Shown here: positions 1 through 10,359 of the stretch, piece by piece
Numbering within the stretch: position 1 is the stretch's first letter
Layout of the letters: each line of letters begins with the position of its first letter
NCBI GenBank assembly: GCA_029204225.1
Contig: CM055097.1
Location: 47,304,617-47,368,616 of the forward strand
Source of the DNA: Diphasiastrum complanatum
Lineage: Eukaryota > Streptophyta > Lycopodiopsida > Lycopodiales > Lycopodiaceae
Direction of reading: 5' to 3'
Length of the DNA: 64,000 nucleotides
Made by a program: the position numbers and the translations under genes
The notes under the pieces: generated by a model
The model's input: the letters and a program-made list of their open reading frames with translations, nothing else
Told to the model about the DNA's origin: nothing
Database searches by the model: none

Positions 1-500
1 CAACAACAACAACAAGAAGCAACTAGACCAACAAGCCAATGCAGTAGTAGAAGCATCACATAACCTAATGATGAAGGTGAGCAGAATGCATCCATGGTGG
101 ACCATCAACATGTCCAGCAATATGAAGAGTGGTTTCTTGATTCTAGAAGTACACAACATATGACAAGACATCAAGAATGGATTCATGACTATTCAACGTA
201 CAATACAAAGAAGTTTGTTCACCTTGGAGACAATAGCTCACACATGATAGAAGGTGAAGGTACTATTGTCAAGCTGGATTTTAGAGTGGTCAATTCAAAC
301 TCATTCCAAAAGTTTTGTATGTCCGAAATATTGTGACAAACATGTTGTTTGTCAGTAGGATCACTGATTTAACACATAGGGTAGAGTTGGATCAGACTCA
401 TGTAAAATTATTGAAAAAACAAACAAAGTCCTTATACTTGAAAAAATACAAAGATATTTATATTCTACTTATTGTATTTTTTGAGTATTATGCAGGTTAG
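1..500 (+). pseudogene. Ty1/copia gag-protease remnant
   Basis: The forward translation runs from a Gln-rich stretch (CAA repeats at the left edge) into a copia aspartic-protease-like segment: WFLDSRSTQHMTRHQEW, where copia proteases normally read WxLDSGATxHMT. The catalytic DSGA box has become DSRS, so the enzyme would be dead. A frame change near 335 continues the same homology (TNMLFVSRITDL, as in the region linking protease to the GAG-pre-integrase domain). Integrase and RT are not found downstream. This is a fragment that enters from the left edge of the window; the family is inferred from motif order only. Confidence 0.65.
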
Positions 501-960
501 AGTTTTTCACTACAAAAGAAAAAAAATTACTATTGGGGTCCAAGTTTGAATATCTTTGGTTAAGTATCATGTATACATTACACAATTGCATTAACAACAT
601 ATAAACAGTATTGATGTGCAACAGCTACATTACCATCAATCCAACCACAATAAGCACTGCAAAGAAAGGACATTGTTGAAATGATTACAGATTCAATAGT
701 AATTATATTCAAACCCACTTAGAGCCAATACGCTAATGCTAAGGTTCCAATATCAAGTTGAGTAGACACACATGCTGCAACCATAAATGTATTTTTCAGT
801 GACAACATGTTCAACATACATCCATAAAAATCGTGGGATCAGTAGCCATGTAGCACCCAATAAACTCACAAAAGTAATAAATATGTCTGATATGAAGTAT
901 TGCAATAAAATCACTATAATCTAAAGCAACCGAAATAGCTCGTTAATTCTATCTAATTCT
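501..960. other. Non-coding stretch, nothing recognised
   Basis: AT-rich sequence with stops in all frames. I see no LTR ends, RNA gene or repeat in it. It lies between the copia scrap and the methyltransferase-like pseudogene and may include 3' flank or intron of the latter. Confidence 0.4.
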
Positions 961-3164
961 CGTCCAAAATCTCCAAGGCCTCATCATTCACGAATATGAA
1001 TTTTTTTAGAGGTTTCTTCATATGCGACACGCTCATTCTCTCTTGTTGCCTCCAACAACCTGGCCATGGATTTAGCATCACAAGGAAAATCACTGACACA
1101 TATTAAATTAGAATCATTTTTGAGTCTAGAATCCTAAATGCTATATAAAAATTGTAAAACAATCACTAAGATCCGGACGAGCCCATATCAATCGGCTCGC
1201 CTCCAAGCTCCGAGATAGCAATTGATTCTTCAAGCACAATCCTAGATTGAGGCTGTGCTATCTTGAGCATTGCAAGGGAGATTCAAGCAAGCATCATACA
1301 TTGATTTCAAACAAAGAAATGTGAAACGAATGGACAAATTTTTACAATACTTGTAAATAGCTATCCAAACCTCGATTTTCTTTAACCCATGAAACACACG
1401 ACTCATCGATGTCCATGCCAAAAACATGGACTCCAACTTTTTTTTTTGCAGCGAGGATTGAAGTGCCAGCTCCGACAAGCAAGTCCAAGGCAATACCACC
1501 TTCCAGACAAAATGCAGACATGAGAAAGAGCATGAAGTACTCGCTCTTTTTCGTACTTCCTCTCACAAGCCTTTTGCTACTCTTTTCCATTGACCACTCC
1601 GAACGGGGTAGATAATGTGTCCAGATATCAGAGTCAAAATCAAACAGGTCTCTATCAAAATCTTTTGCATGACAACGGTTGATTGCAGGAATGTAGCTCA
1701 ATAACACAATATAGACAGTCAAGCAAAATAATGAATTTTTGGAAAACGTTACTTACATTGTGCACGTCTTGCTTTGTGCCAAATTTGTCAATGCTCCTCA
1801 AGCCTCCATGGCAGTGGATTGTGAACATGCATCACCCAATTAGAATCTCAACTTGCAGTCTATTCCCCGAAGGACTTATAAGCACCACCCAACCATGGTC
1901 ATCCAAGACAACATTGGTAATATCCAAGCAAGCTTCAAGGATATCATCAGACCATTTGTTCCAGGTAGACTTAGCAACAATAAGACCATCAACATTATAT
2001 CCCATGGGTAAATCATGCATTCTTTACTTTGAGTTGAAAGTAGTACCTAAATGCCACAATATATTATCACAATGTTGTATCATTACGTCACATGTCGGTA
2101 ATTATCTTATCATCTTATCTTCAAGCGTTTTGGTGGTAATTAGCTTGAACCATTGTTCTCCATGCTTAGGATCAACTATTCCAAGAAGTTTGGTCATCTA
2201 ATTCCCATATTTCTTTCATAAACGCATTTCCATATCATTATGGCTCTTCGGATCAAATGTCAGCTCGGACCTCTTTTCTGTAAGCTCTTTTTGATGATCA
2301 TGTTGTATACATATAAGTTTACCGACATGTAACATCATGTTTACGAAAAAGTGATCAACAAATAAAGGTGGCAAGTCATTGAAACCAATACATACATTAT
2401 AGACAATTTCCTAGCATAAATCTCATCAATAAGTACCAGGGCTCGACTCCCTTTTTCTCCAAATCTCAAACCAATTGAACTTTCGCCATGAGAAAATCTA
2501 CTTTGAAGATATAAAGCATCACTCTCTCCATGCTTTTGTACTGAATACAAAACATCTTCAAGTTCAGTTTTTACTACAGCCTCTTCGTTCAACCAAGACC
2601 CCAATAATGCAATTAGCAACAGCAAATAAATAGGAAAAAATTATAAATCTACGATTAGAAGCAAGAACTTGAGTAAACACTTACTTGTTGATTCTATTCA
2701 ATGTTGTCAACAAGGGCATGGATTACAGCCAAGCTTCCAATGCTGGTATCTGACCTGGATATGTTGATTCTTATAGCCAATCAGCTCTTATTATATTGTA
2801 CTTAGCAATGGCTTCTATCATGTCACCCGCTAGTCTCCATTCTTCACACAAGGCAATATGTTTACTTATGTGCCCATGAGTGCTCCAGATCACCACCCTT
2901 CTGCATCCACCTCACTATCTCTACACCAGAAGCGGGACCAACTGTGGACGTCTTGAAAATAAAACATCTCTCATTACCATTGTCTGAAACTTGGCCTGGG
3001 AATAGTGATCCTTGAAAAAATCCATATTGGCACTTCTCCCTGAGCCGTAAAATGGAGTCTACCGAATCTGTGTTTGATTGGTTGTCTGTTCGAAATTCAT
3101 CTATCCACTTTCTCAACCTACAGTTTACCAAGTCACACGATGAAGAAACAAGTTTCAAGCTCAC
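961..3164 (-). pseudogene. Decayed multi-exon methyltransferase-like gene
   Basis: Four minus-strand coding-like blocks lie in order, separated by intron-like sequence. Block 2862-3164 contains CQYGFFQGSLFPGQ. Block 2341-2625 contains DALYLQSRFSHGESSIGLRF. Block 1832-2020 contains VDGLIVAKSTWNKW, then ITNVVLDDHGWVVLISP. Block 1342-1722 contains KSEYFMLFLMSAF, then IALDLLVGAGTSILAAKK and VFGMDIDE. A further stretch near 970-1100 (AKSMARLLEATRENERVAYE) may be a last exon. A catalytic-type block placed before a C-terminal D-x-x-x-G-x-G-[TS] SAM loop is the motif order of beta-class N4-cytosine/N6-adenine DNA methyltransferases. The expected [DS]PP[WY] tetrapeptide reads KSTW here, so the site looks dead. 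Function and family are inference. It could instead be a captured gene piece inside a transposon. Confidence 0.4.
1832..2020 (-). pseudogene. Methyltransferase-like block with altered catalytic tetrapeptide
   Basis: This is the best preserved internal block of the pseudogene. The strand order hydrophobic beta-strand (GLIV), then AKSTW, then an amphipathic helix and VVLDDHGWVVLISPSG resembles the region around motif IV of amino-methyltransferases, where [DSN]PP[YFW] follows the strand. Here KSTW stands at that place, which would remove the catalytic prolines. The block ends at a possible GT donor near 1830. Confidence 0.35.
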
Positions 3165-3299
3165 ACAAAAAAAATTAGAACAAAAAAGATATCGTTTAAA
3201 ATTAATTTGCGTTCTTACTGCCTCTGATTGGTCAAGGGCTGAAGCTAGTTGTAGTGTTAATGGATCATAGTGTTAATGTTTAGGGTTAATGGATGTAGA

Positions 3300-3454
3300 G
3301 TTAGATTTGGATCCTCCATTCATGTTGAAATCTGAACTAAACTATCGCTCTCATGGGAACGAACCTACACGTGACAACTAATCTCATGTCTTTGATGCTA
3401 GATTGACTAGATCTTGGATTCAGGTTAGGCAAGGAAAGAAATCCACTACAATTT
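3300..3454 (+). mobile_element. 3' part of an LTR (tRNA-Asp-primed retrotransposon)
   Basis: The sequence directly left of a primer-binding site should be the 3' end of a 5' LTR. It ends in a CTACA-like terminus a few bases before the primer site. The 5' limit of the LTR is not visible because no second copy lies in the window, so only the right boundary is supported. Confidence 0.35.
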
Positions 3455-3473
3455 TGGTGCCGTTGCCGAGGAG
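3455..3473 (+). promoter_or_regulatory. Primer-binding site, tRNA-Asp type
   Basis: TGGTGCCGTTGCCGAGGAG differs at two positions from the TGGCGCCGTTGCCGGGGA-type site used by many plant Tat/Athila-like gypsy elements, where minus-strand DNA synthesis is primed by tRNA-Asp. The following ~700 bp (to ~4270) would be the leader of that element. Confidence 0.55.
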
Positions 3474-4266
3474 TTACGCCAATTTTTCAGTTTGCAGCAT
3501 GATTGTTGGATGGTTAGCTTGCATTAGGCATCTTGTCGTGGCATGAATAGTGTTAGATCTGCATTTAGGGTTAGTTTGGACTTGATTTTGCTTGATTTGA
3601 GTGGATTTACTTGTTGAAATCTGATTTTAAAATAGAAAAAGCTATTCTGATCACCAATCTTAAGATCCATTTGGATCTAAGATATCAAGAAAATAACAAA
3701 AATTGGTCAAATCTACTAGATTTGGTCAAAAAGAGACAAAAAACGTCATCAGAGCTGATAACTTTTTACCGTCTTTTAGAAATCCTTCATCGAGTTGCAG
3801 ACACCTTCATTTTTGTTTACAGAACCTTCAATTTGAAGGGCGAAGATTAATTTCTAGCAGATTTTCAGAAACATCAGAAAAACCGCAAAAAAACATCAAA
3901 AAATCACCAAAACCCTAAAAATACAGACAAAGAACCTTCGCGTAATTCACTGTGCTTAGGTGTGATTCAGATCTATCTATTGCTAGGTCGACGAAGAATA
4001 ATACCAAAAAGAAAAAGGTTTTCAGAGGATCAGTTGTCATATTATCATATTTTTTTTCAAAATAATCACTTTTTTGCAAAAATACCAATATTACTCTTGA
4101 TCTTTCGCCGAGTTTCCAAAACATTCTATTTATGGTAGAATATTATTTTTGAGTTCGACAAAGATTCTTCTTGATCAGACCACAGAAAATCTTGAACTTT
4201 ACCCTCGTCAAACTACAGAAACTGTGTTTTCTTGTGTCAAAAACCTTCGTCCGATTCTCCATAGTT
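3474..4266 (+). mobile_element. Leader of the tRNA-Asp-primed element, truncated
   Basis: No reliable coding sequence. The forward ORF at 3611-3850 has no recognisable domain and is probably chance. The stretch ends where minus-strand copia RNase H homology begins near 4270, so the copia fragment appears to have inserted into, or been joined to, this leader. Confidence 0.35.
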
Positions 4267-4503
4267 TTATCTGTGTTTTGCAATCTTCCAATGTGTCGAG
4301 CCTGGATTCGTGCAGCCCATCCTAAATACTACATAAGCAACATCAAGACGTGTGTTTTCGGCAAGGTACATCAGTGATCCTATCAGCTTCCTGTAAGGTG
4401 TTAGCTGCATTTGTTCTTTCTCTTCCTCAGTCTTCTTACAGTCATCATTTGTCAGCACCGTCCCTGCGAGCATTGAAGTATTTACTCTTTTGCAGTTCAG
4501 CAT
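4267..4503 (-). pseudogene. Copia 1 RT/RNase H connection, truncated
   Basis: The translation contains KRVNTSMLAGT, then YRKLIGSLMYLAENTRLDVAYVV and NPGSTHW. These match the conserved block between RT and RNase H of copia polyproteins (YRxxIGSLMYL.x.TRPDI.x.NPG..HW). Homology stops abruptly near 4270, which marks the truncation point. Confidence 0.75.
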
Positions 4504-4530
4504 CCCAAAGTCCTCTAGGATCTTCTGGGT

Positions 4531-5235
4531 TTATCTGGACTGGTAAAGGTATAACTTATCTCTCTCATAGTTCCTTTCAATTTGCAAGCCTAGGTAACAC
4601 CTGGCTCCTCCCAGATCCACAATCTCGAAATGTTTCGAGATGTCTATCTTCACTTCAACAATCAACTGCTCACTCTTGCAAAGTATCAGAGTGTCATCCA
4701 CATATACAGCCACAGTGATGATCTGCCCATCTGTAACTCTGACATATACATTGGAATCAGCCAACAGAGGCTTGAATTCTAATGATTTCAGGGCTTAATA
4801 TTTCTTCTTGTAGCATTGTCGGGCTAATTGTTTCAGACCATAGATGCTTCTATGCATTCTACATGCATAGTCAGGAAGTGAATTTGAGACATATCTTGGG
4901 GGTTGATCCATATAGACCTCTTCAGCTAGTTTGCCATGCAAGAAGGCTGTCTTCTCGTCCACAATGTTGATCCTGAGGTCATAAGCTGCATCATATGCAA
5001 ATAACAGATGTAGGGATGAATGTTTGACAACAGAAGAGAAGGTTTCAGAGTAGTCAATACCATATCTCTGAGAAAATCCCTTCGCTACCAGTCCTGCCTT
5101 GTATTTCATGGCATTCTCATTTGGTCCGTATTTGAGCTTGAAAACCCATTTGCATTTGACAATCTTGTGCTTATGTGGTAATGGCTCCAACGTCCATACC
5201 TGGTTCTTCCTCATGGACTCCATCTCTTCGTTCAT
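4531..5235 (-). pseudogene. Copia 1 reverse transcriptase (frameshifted)
   Basis: The upper part (4795-5235) reads NQVWTLEPLP, KCKWVFKLKYG, YKAGLVAKGFSQRYGIDYSE and then DEKTAFLHGKLAEEVYMDQP, the copia RT fingers and motif A region. The conserved D of DVKTAFLHG-type motif A is kept. The lower part (4531-4764) contains VAVYVDDTLIL, the YVDD catalytic motif C, and FEIVDLGGARCYLGLQIER. The two parts are in different frames and ~30 bp of linking sequence is out of frame. Confidence 0.8.
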
Positions 5236-5526
5236 GGCTTGGATCCATCTGTCCTTTTTTGGACTTACAATCGCCTCCTCGAAAGTCTATGGTTCGCCAT
5301 TGAATCCGCAGAACTCTTCTGACGTGGAAGCTGAGCTGCCTGGCACATATCTTGCTGGCACTCTTTGTGGTCTTATCGACCTTCTGGGAGATCCTCCTGG
5401 GACAGCAATGCCTTTGCCTTTTTTTGCTCTACTCGGTCTGGAACCATCTTGGTTTACAAGAACTACAGCGACAGGCTGTCTCTCGAATCTTTCTTCTTCA
5501 GATTCATCGCTCGAATGGAAGACGAC

Positions 5527-6551
5527 TCAAAAATCTTCATTTTCATATTCGTCTTCTGCTCCCTCTGTCACTGGCGGCAGATCATAGTACTGTCTCTCCA
5601 GAACTTTGTAACTGATAGGGTCGTCATTGGCCATTGTCCTGCTCTCATTAAATCTGACATCTCTCACTATTTTCACAGTGTTCATGTCTGGCATGTAGAC
5701 CCTGTAGTATGACGAATTGTTGTCATAACCTACCAAAAATCCCTGCTCGGCTTTCTCATCAAGCTTCTTTTGAAGCTTATCTAGAATATGTGCATAAGCT
5801 ACACAACCAAAGATGCTGGCATGAGACAGGTTGGGCTTTCTACCCCACCATAGCTCATGTGGTGTCGTGTGAGGGACACCAGATTTACCTGTCCTGTTCT
5901 GTATGTGGTTGTAGCTACTGCTTCAGCCCACAATACCTTTGGAGCCTTCAAGTAGGCCATCATGCATCTGGCTACTTCCATCAGGGTCCTGTTCTTTTTT
6001 TCTGCAACACCATTGTGCTACGGTGTGTAGGCTGCAGTTCTTCTATGAATAATGCCACGATCATTGCAGAATTTAGTGAAGCGATTCGTGATGTATTCGC
6101 CACCTCGATCTGTCCTGATCTGCTTAACCTTGTTGCTTGTACATCTCTCAGTCCAATTCACATATTCTGTGAATTTATGAAGTGCTTCAGATTTATTCTG
6201 AATAAAATACACTCTGGCAAATTTACTATAGTCATCAATGAAGGTTATATAATACTTTGAACCTCCTACTGAGATCACATTGAATGGTCCGCAAATGTCA
6301 GAATGTACTAGCTCCCGAATCCTAGTCGTTTTGTAGGACTCTTTGATGAATGGAGTGTATGACATCTTGCCTTTCAAACATGCATCACAAGTGGTTGAAC
6401 TGGTTCCATTCGAGATGTTGACCCCTGTTATCACTCCATGATGGCTTGCTTGGTAAAGCGCCATTGAGTCCATGTGATAGAGTCTTTTGTGCCACATTGT
6501 CTGGCGAGTTATCACGAGTCTGATGCATCTGATCTGCAGGTAGACGTACAT
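5527..6551 (-). pseudogene. Copia 1 integrase region (frameshifted)
   Basis: Segment 6018-6551 reads WHKRLYHMDSMAL (GAG-pre-integrase His), CDACLKGKMSYTPF (zinc-finger Cys pair), LVHSDICGPF (first catalytic Asp), FIDDYSKFARVYF and IRTDRGGEYITNRF (second Asp). The downstream piece 5799-5981 has MAYLKAPKVLWAEAVATTTY, the region after the catalytic Glu. Piece 5527-5736 has VGYDNNSSYYRVYMPD. Stops and frame changes separate the pieces. Confidence 0.8.
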
Positions 6552-6799
6552 TTAGATTATATAGGTCTCCTTTCCTTTTGTCTTGAGCGATTAGAGTACT
6601 GGTACTGGCATCAATCATGCTGCATGCTTCGTCAAAAAACGTCACATGCATCATTGCATTTGCTATTCTTGCTACAGAAAGCAAGTCTTGTTGCAGAGCA
6701 GGCAAAACAGAATGTCTTTGAGTCGTCTGTCTCTACCGTTGGTGTTGAGCCATAGTGAACCAATACCATTTACTTGATGCTTAGATCCATCTCCAAGAA

Positions 6800-7189
6800 C
6801 TATGAATCTGCACTTCTAAAATCAGACATTATTCGTCTTGATGTCACAAAGTGTGAGGTGGCTCCTGAGTCTAGGATTACCTCTTGTGTGTCAGATGTTG
6901 ACGCTGCACACACGTCTTCACAGATGTAGGTGGTCGCACAGTTTCTGTTCGTTCTTTCTTTGCCCATCTTTGAGCTCTCAAGCTCCTCGACATGGGATGA
7001 ACTGTTGCTATTCTCCTGTCTGTTCTGTGCTGATTTGTTCCTCGGGTTCTGGTGGCAATCCACGGTTGTGTAACCCTTCTTGTGGCAATGAATACACTCA
7101 ATATTGGGATTGAGCCAGCATGTATCTACTGTATGCCCGTCTCTTATGCATCTCACGCAAGTCTTCTTGTCTGCACCTTGTTGCTTCAA
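6800..7189 (-). pseudogene. Copia 1 nucleocapsid zinc knuckles and protease
   Basis: Two CCHC-like knuckles are visible: CVRCIRDGHTVDTC (canonical CX2CX4HX4C) and CIHCHKKGYTTVDC (the His replaced by Tyr). They are followed by EVILDSGATSHFVTSRRIM, an intact DSGAT aspartic-protease active site. Loss of the second knuckle His is a sign of decay. Confidence 0.8.
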
Positions 7190-7416
7190 CCTCCCTTTGC
7201 TCTTCTAGTTGCCCTTGCTTGTTCCCTCTGCTTGGATTTTTTTTTGTTGCCATAGAGGGCCTGGTCAGAATCATCTTTGTGAGCAAGATGTTCTCTGGCC
7301 TTGACTTCCTCTTGAATCTCGACAATCATCTTTTCGAGGTACATGGTAGGATCTTTCGCGAGCAGGATTCTTGTCGTTTGGAATGATCTGGGTAAGTCTC
7401 TCAGCAGGTACGTGAG

Positions 7417-7749
7417 CTACTTCTCAGTTGACACTGCATTCTCTGCCCCAGAGTTATGTAGTGATAGAAACAGATCCATCATCTTCCTTACAAAAGAAGT
7501 GAGATCCTTTCCATCCCATTGTAGATTCATTAGTTGATCTTCCAGCATCATGATTTGACTTCTTAATTTCGTCTGAAATCTGGTGAGCAATGCATCCCAC
7601 ATTTTCTTAGTTTTGGAGAGTGTAACCAGGGCAAGTGTGAGACTATCTTCGATGGAAGATGATAGCAAGGCTACTGCCTTGTCGTTTTCCTCCCTCCACT
7701 CGCGTAGCTCCTTGTCTGATGTCGTAGGCATCTCTTCTATGCCATCCAA
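7417..7749 (-). pseudogene. Copia 1 gag core
   Basis: ELREWREENDKAVALLSSSIEDSL, KTKKMWDALLTRFQTK, then MMLEDQLMNLQWDGKDLTSFVRKMMDLFLSL is the UBN2-type copia gag fold (W..xD..A..xI...L; A.xxWxxL...; L...L.xLKM.EGxS...). The frame breaks near 7415 before the zinc knuckles. Confidence 0.75.
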
Positions 7750-7974
7750 CTAGGGGAATAAACCTTCGCCCTTGAGTATCAATGATGTCTTAACTTTCTA
7801 GGCTAGAAAGTTAGATTCTGAAGAATCCAGAATTGTGCAGATCTTGCTTTGCATGCTGCTGATTGAAGCCATTGTTTCTGAATTATGTTTCCTCGTTGAT
7901 GGTTGCTTATCTGAATGCTAGGCCTTCTGGATCTGATAGTTTCTTGGCTGTATCAGATTACGACAAGATAGGCA

Positions 7975-7988
7975 TGGCTCTGATACCA
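7975..7988 (-). promoter_or_regulatory. Primer-binding site of copia 1 (tRNA-iMet)
   Basis: On the minus strand this reads TGGTATCAGAGCCA, complementary to the 3' end of initiator tRNA-Met, the usual plant copia primer. It lies five bases inside the LTR end and so fixes element orientation and the LTR boundary. Confidence 0.85.
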
Positions 7989-7992
7989 CTTA

Positions 7993-8321
7993 TGAGAGAA
8001 GAAATCATGAATCGGTCACGAAACTGTCACGAAAGCGAGGCAACCGCAATTCTCTTGCGATTCGGATGAAGTTCAGATGTGGTCGCTGGACAGTGCCAGC
8101 TGAATCACTCCTACAGTCCTCCATAATGTAGTCAGGCACTGTTGATCTACGTTTATAAATTAATGCACAACAAATTCAACCAATGTGCGAAATTGAAATG
8201 AATGGGAGAATCAGACACACGAATAACAGCAGACACATTTGCATTCGAGATCATACAACATAAAAGAAGACATGTGCACAATGGCTACAAGATCATCTAT
8301 TGTTTTTCTTTGATTCTTCAA
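7993..8321 (-). mobile_element. Copia 1 5' LTR, truncated
   Basis: The LTR starts (plus-strand view) with TGAGAGAAGAAATC beside the primer-binding site and is the reverse complement of 9395-9717 with few mismatches. It is cut at 8321, where sequence switches to plus-strand copia RNase H. The other copy continues for several hundred bases more, so this LTR has lost its outer part. Confidence 0.8.
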
Positions 8322-8735
8322 AGAACCTGCGCCATTGCATCAGGAGCAGCAATTCTCTGGGTCAGCAAGAAGCAGACCGTTGTAGCCTAGTCATCCTGCG
8401 AAGCAGAGTACGTTGCACTAGCAAAGATGGCTAACGAGATAATCTGGCTAAGACAGTTCTTGGACAAATTGGGCAAAACAAGAAACGATCCCCTGGTCTT
8501 GTAGATGGACAACACCTCTGCAATACACTTGACGAAAGATCCCGTGTTTCATTCCAGAAAAAAAGCACATTGTGATCAAGCATCACTTGATCAGGGATCT
8601 AATTGAAGAGAAGATGCTGCAGACCACCTTCATCGGAACGAAAGACATGGTTGCTGCTATCTTCACCAAAGCCCTAGACAAAGGACACTTTGAGAGACAA
8701 AGGAGAAGTCTCGGGATCGTATAGCTATCATGCTT
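8322..8735 (+). pseudogene. Copia RNase H fragment of a second, opposite copy
   Basis: Forward translation reads SGAAILWVSKKQTVVA, a stop, SSCEAEYVALAKMANEIIWLRQFL and DNTSAIHLTKDPVFHSRKKA. This is the copia RNase H tail (SKKQ..VA.SS.EAEY.A; DN.SAI.L..NPV.H.R.KH). One stop replaces the residue before SS, and a frame change follows near 8560. The fragment is followed directly by the plus-oriented LTR. Confidence 0.8.
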
Positions 8736-9717
8736 TGAGAGGGAGCTCAAGAAACAAAACGTTTCTAATTACAAAGCTATGCTATCTTTCAGCCCTCTAC
8801 CTGAAAAAGATGTTTGCGAACACGAAAGTCAAGAGACACGAAGCATGAAAGTTTCGCGAACACCTGACAAAAAGACACAAACACGAAAGATTCGCAAACG
8901 AGAATTTTTTGATGTCGAACACGAGAAAGTCATACGACGGAGATGAAACCAACGACGCGACATGAAAAATGTCACGAAAGACTTTCCACTATCATGCTCC
9001 AAAGAGTATCAGCAAAGATCATGCAAGTACCCAGAAGTACAAATATCCGATCCGATGGCATGACGTCAGCAGATACACTCTAGGTCATGGCTAATATGCC
9101 ACTCTTGTAATTTCCTGATTGGTTGTAGATGTTTAGTCACTCTAATCTTAAAAGTTACATAGAACGACTATATACTTGCTAGATGATACTTGTGACATAT
9201 ACAGACAGATGAAGTAGTCTGATGCTAGTAAGCAATCAGGACGAAATACAAACAAGAAGTCCGCCTGCGTGCGAGACGTGTTCTGTGATCAGGATCCATA
9301 GTGATCCACAAGTCCGCTAGTAAGCGAGACATCCACTCGTGAGATAACTGTATTTCTCTCACGCCAATGCACTGCATGGATCTGTATGCAGTGCTTGAAG
9401 AATCAAAGAAAAACAATAGATGATCTTGTAGCCATTGTGCACATGTCTTCTTTTATGTTGTATGATCTCGAATGCAAATGTGTCTACTGTTATTCGTGTG
9501 TCTGATTCTCCCATTCATTTCAATTTCGCACATTGGTTGAATTTGTTGAATGCTGCATTAATTTATAAATGTAGATCAGCAGTGCTTGACTTCATTCTGG
9601 AGGACGGTAGCTGGCAATGTCTAGCGACCACATCTAAATTCCATCCTAATCGCAAGAGAATCACGGTTGCCTCGCTTTCGCGACAGTTTTGCAACCGATT
9701 CGCGATTTCTTCTCTCA
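8736..9717 (+). mobile_element. 3' LTR of the opposite copia copy
   Basis: The right end (TTTCTTCTCTCA at 9706-9717) and 9395-9717 match copia 1's LTR in inverted orientation. The LTR must begin after the RNase H tail. A purine run GAGAGGGAG at 8737-8745 is a candidate polypurine tract, so the start is somewhere within ~8740-8760. LTR length would be about 0.95-0.98 kb. Confidence 0.65.
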
Positions 9718-10058
9718 TCAATGGCCAAGCAAGTTATCAAACTTTAACCAAGCAAAATACACGCTACTAATCCACCATACTATAAGATCTACACATGTAG
9801 ATCCTTCCACATCATTGAAAGCTTCTTCAAGAAAACAATAATTTATGAATAAAATCACTCAATTCTTAGCATCTTCAATCGAAATCAGGAAAGTAGAATT
9901 GAACTCTAACAATTATATTGATCAAGCATGCTTTCAGTCAAAACTTGTGAATCAAACTTCAAAATTCCATTGAGAACATAGCACTCCACTTGGGATGTAA
10001 ATCCAAGTGCTTCCAACTTCCAATCCGATGTAGAGCTTGCCTCCAATCTTTGTAATCC
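9718..10058 (-). mobile_element. Leader of another copia-like element (remnant)
   Basis: This non-coding segment lies inside a primer-binding site at its right end and is truncated on its left by the copia LTR. No domain is seen. Assignment rests on the primer site alone. Confidence 0.4.
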
Positions 10059-10072
10059 TGGCTCTGATACCA
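10059..10072 (-). promoter_or_regulatory. Primer-binding site (tRNA-iMet), minus strand
   Basis: The minus strand reads TGGTATCAGAGCCA, the same primer site as in copia 1, but the flanking sequence on both sides differs. It therefore marks a separate element whose LTR should begin just right of ~10075. Confidence 0.6.
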
Positions 10073-10264
10073 CTTTAAGGGAAACTCCTCAAGATTCTAC
10101 TTACAAGACAAACACAATGGAAAACACACTATGGAGAGTATAATTTTTCTTTATATTATGTTGTAAGGTATATAATGTTTGGGGCAGGTGCATGAACTAG
10201 GCCTAACATCCCTCAATGGTTCAATTATACCCCTCTAATTTATCGTAAATATTGTTGGATTTAT

Positions 10265-10265
10265 C

Positions 10266-10357
<92 letters not shown>
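10265..10357 (+). repeat. (CT)n microsatellite
   Basis: About 90 bp of almost pure CT repeat with one early interruption. No LINE-type terminal hairpin or SINE promoter boxes were found directly upstream, so unlike the minus-strand tracts at 44-60 kb it is not visibly an element tail. Confidence 0.95.

Positions 10358-10359
<2 letters not shown>

Larger units (their letters stand above)
4267..7993 (-). mobile_element. Ty1/copia element 1, internal region (decayed, 3' truncated)
   Basis: Read on the minus strand from right to left, the domains follow the copia order gag, zinc knuckles, protease, GAG-pre-integrase, integrase, RT, RNase H. The parts sit in different frames with frameshifts and stops between them, so no polyprotein is encoded. 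A primer-binding site and LTR follow at the right end. The left end stops inside RNase H (near ...NPGSTHW, normally followed by the AVKRILRYL-type segment) and no 3' LTR is present, so the element is truncated. Confidence 0.85.

Noticed and set aside
1683-2201. 172-codon forward ORF
   Set aside because: It lies over the minus-strand methyltransferase-like blocks, and its composition looks like an antisense shadow.
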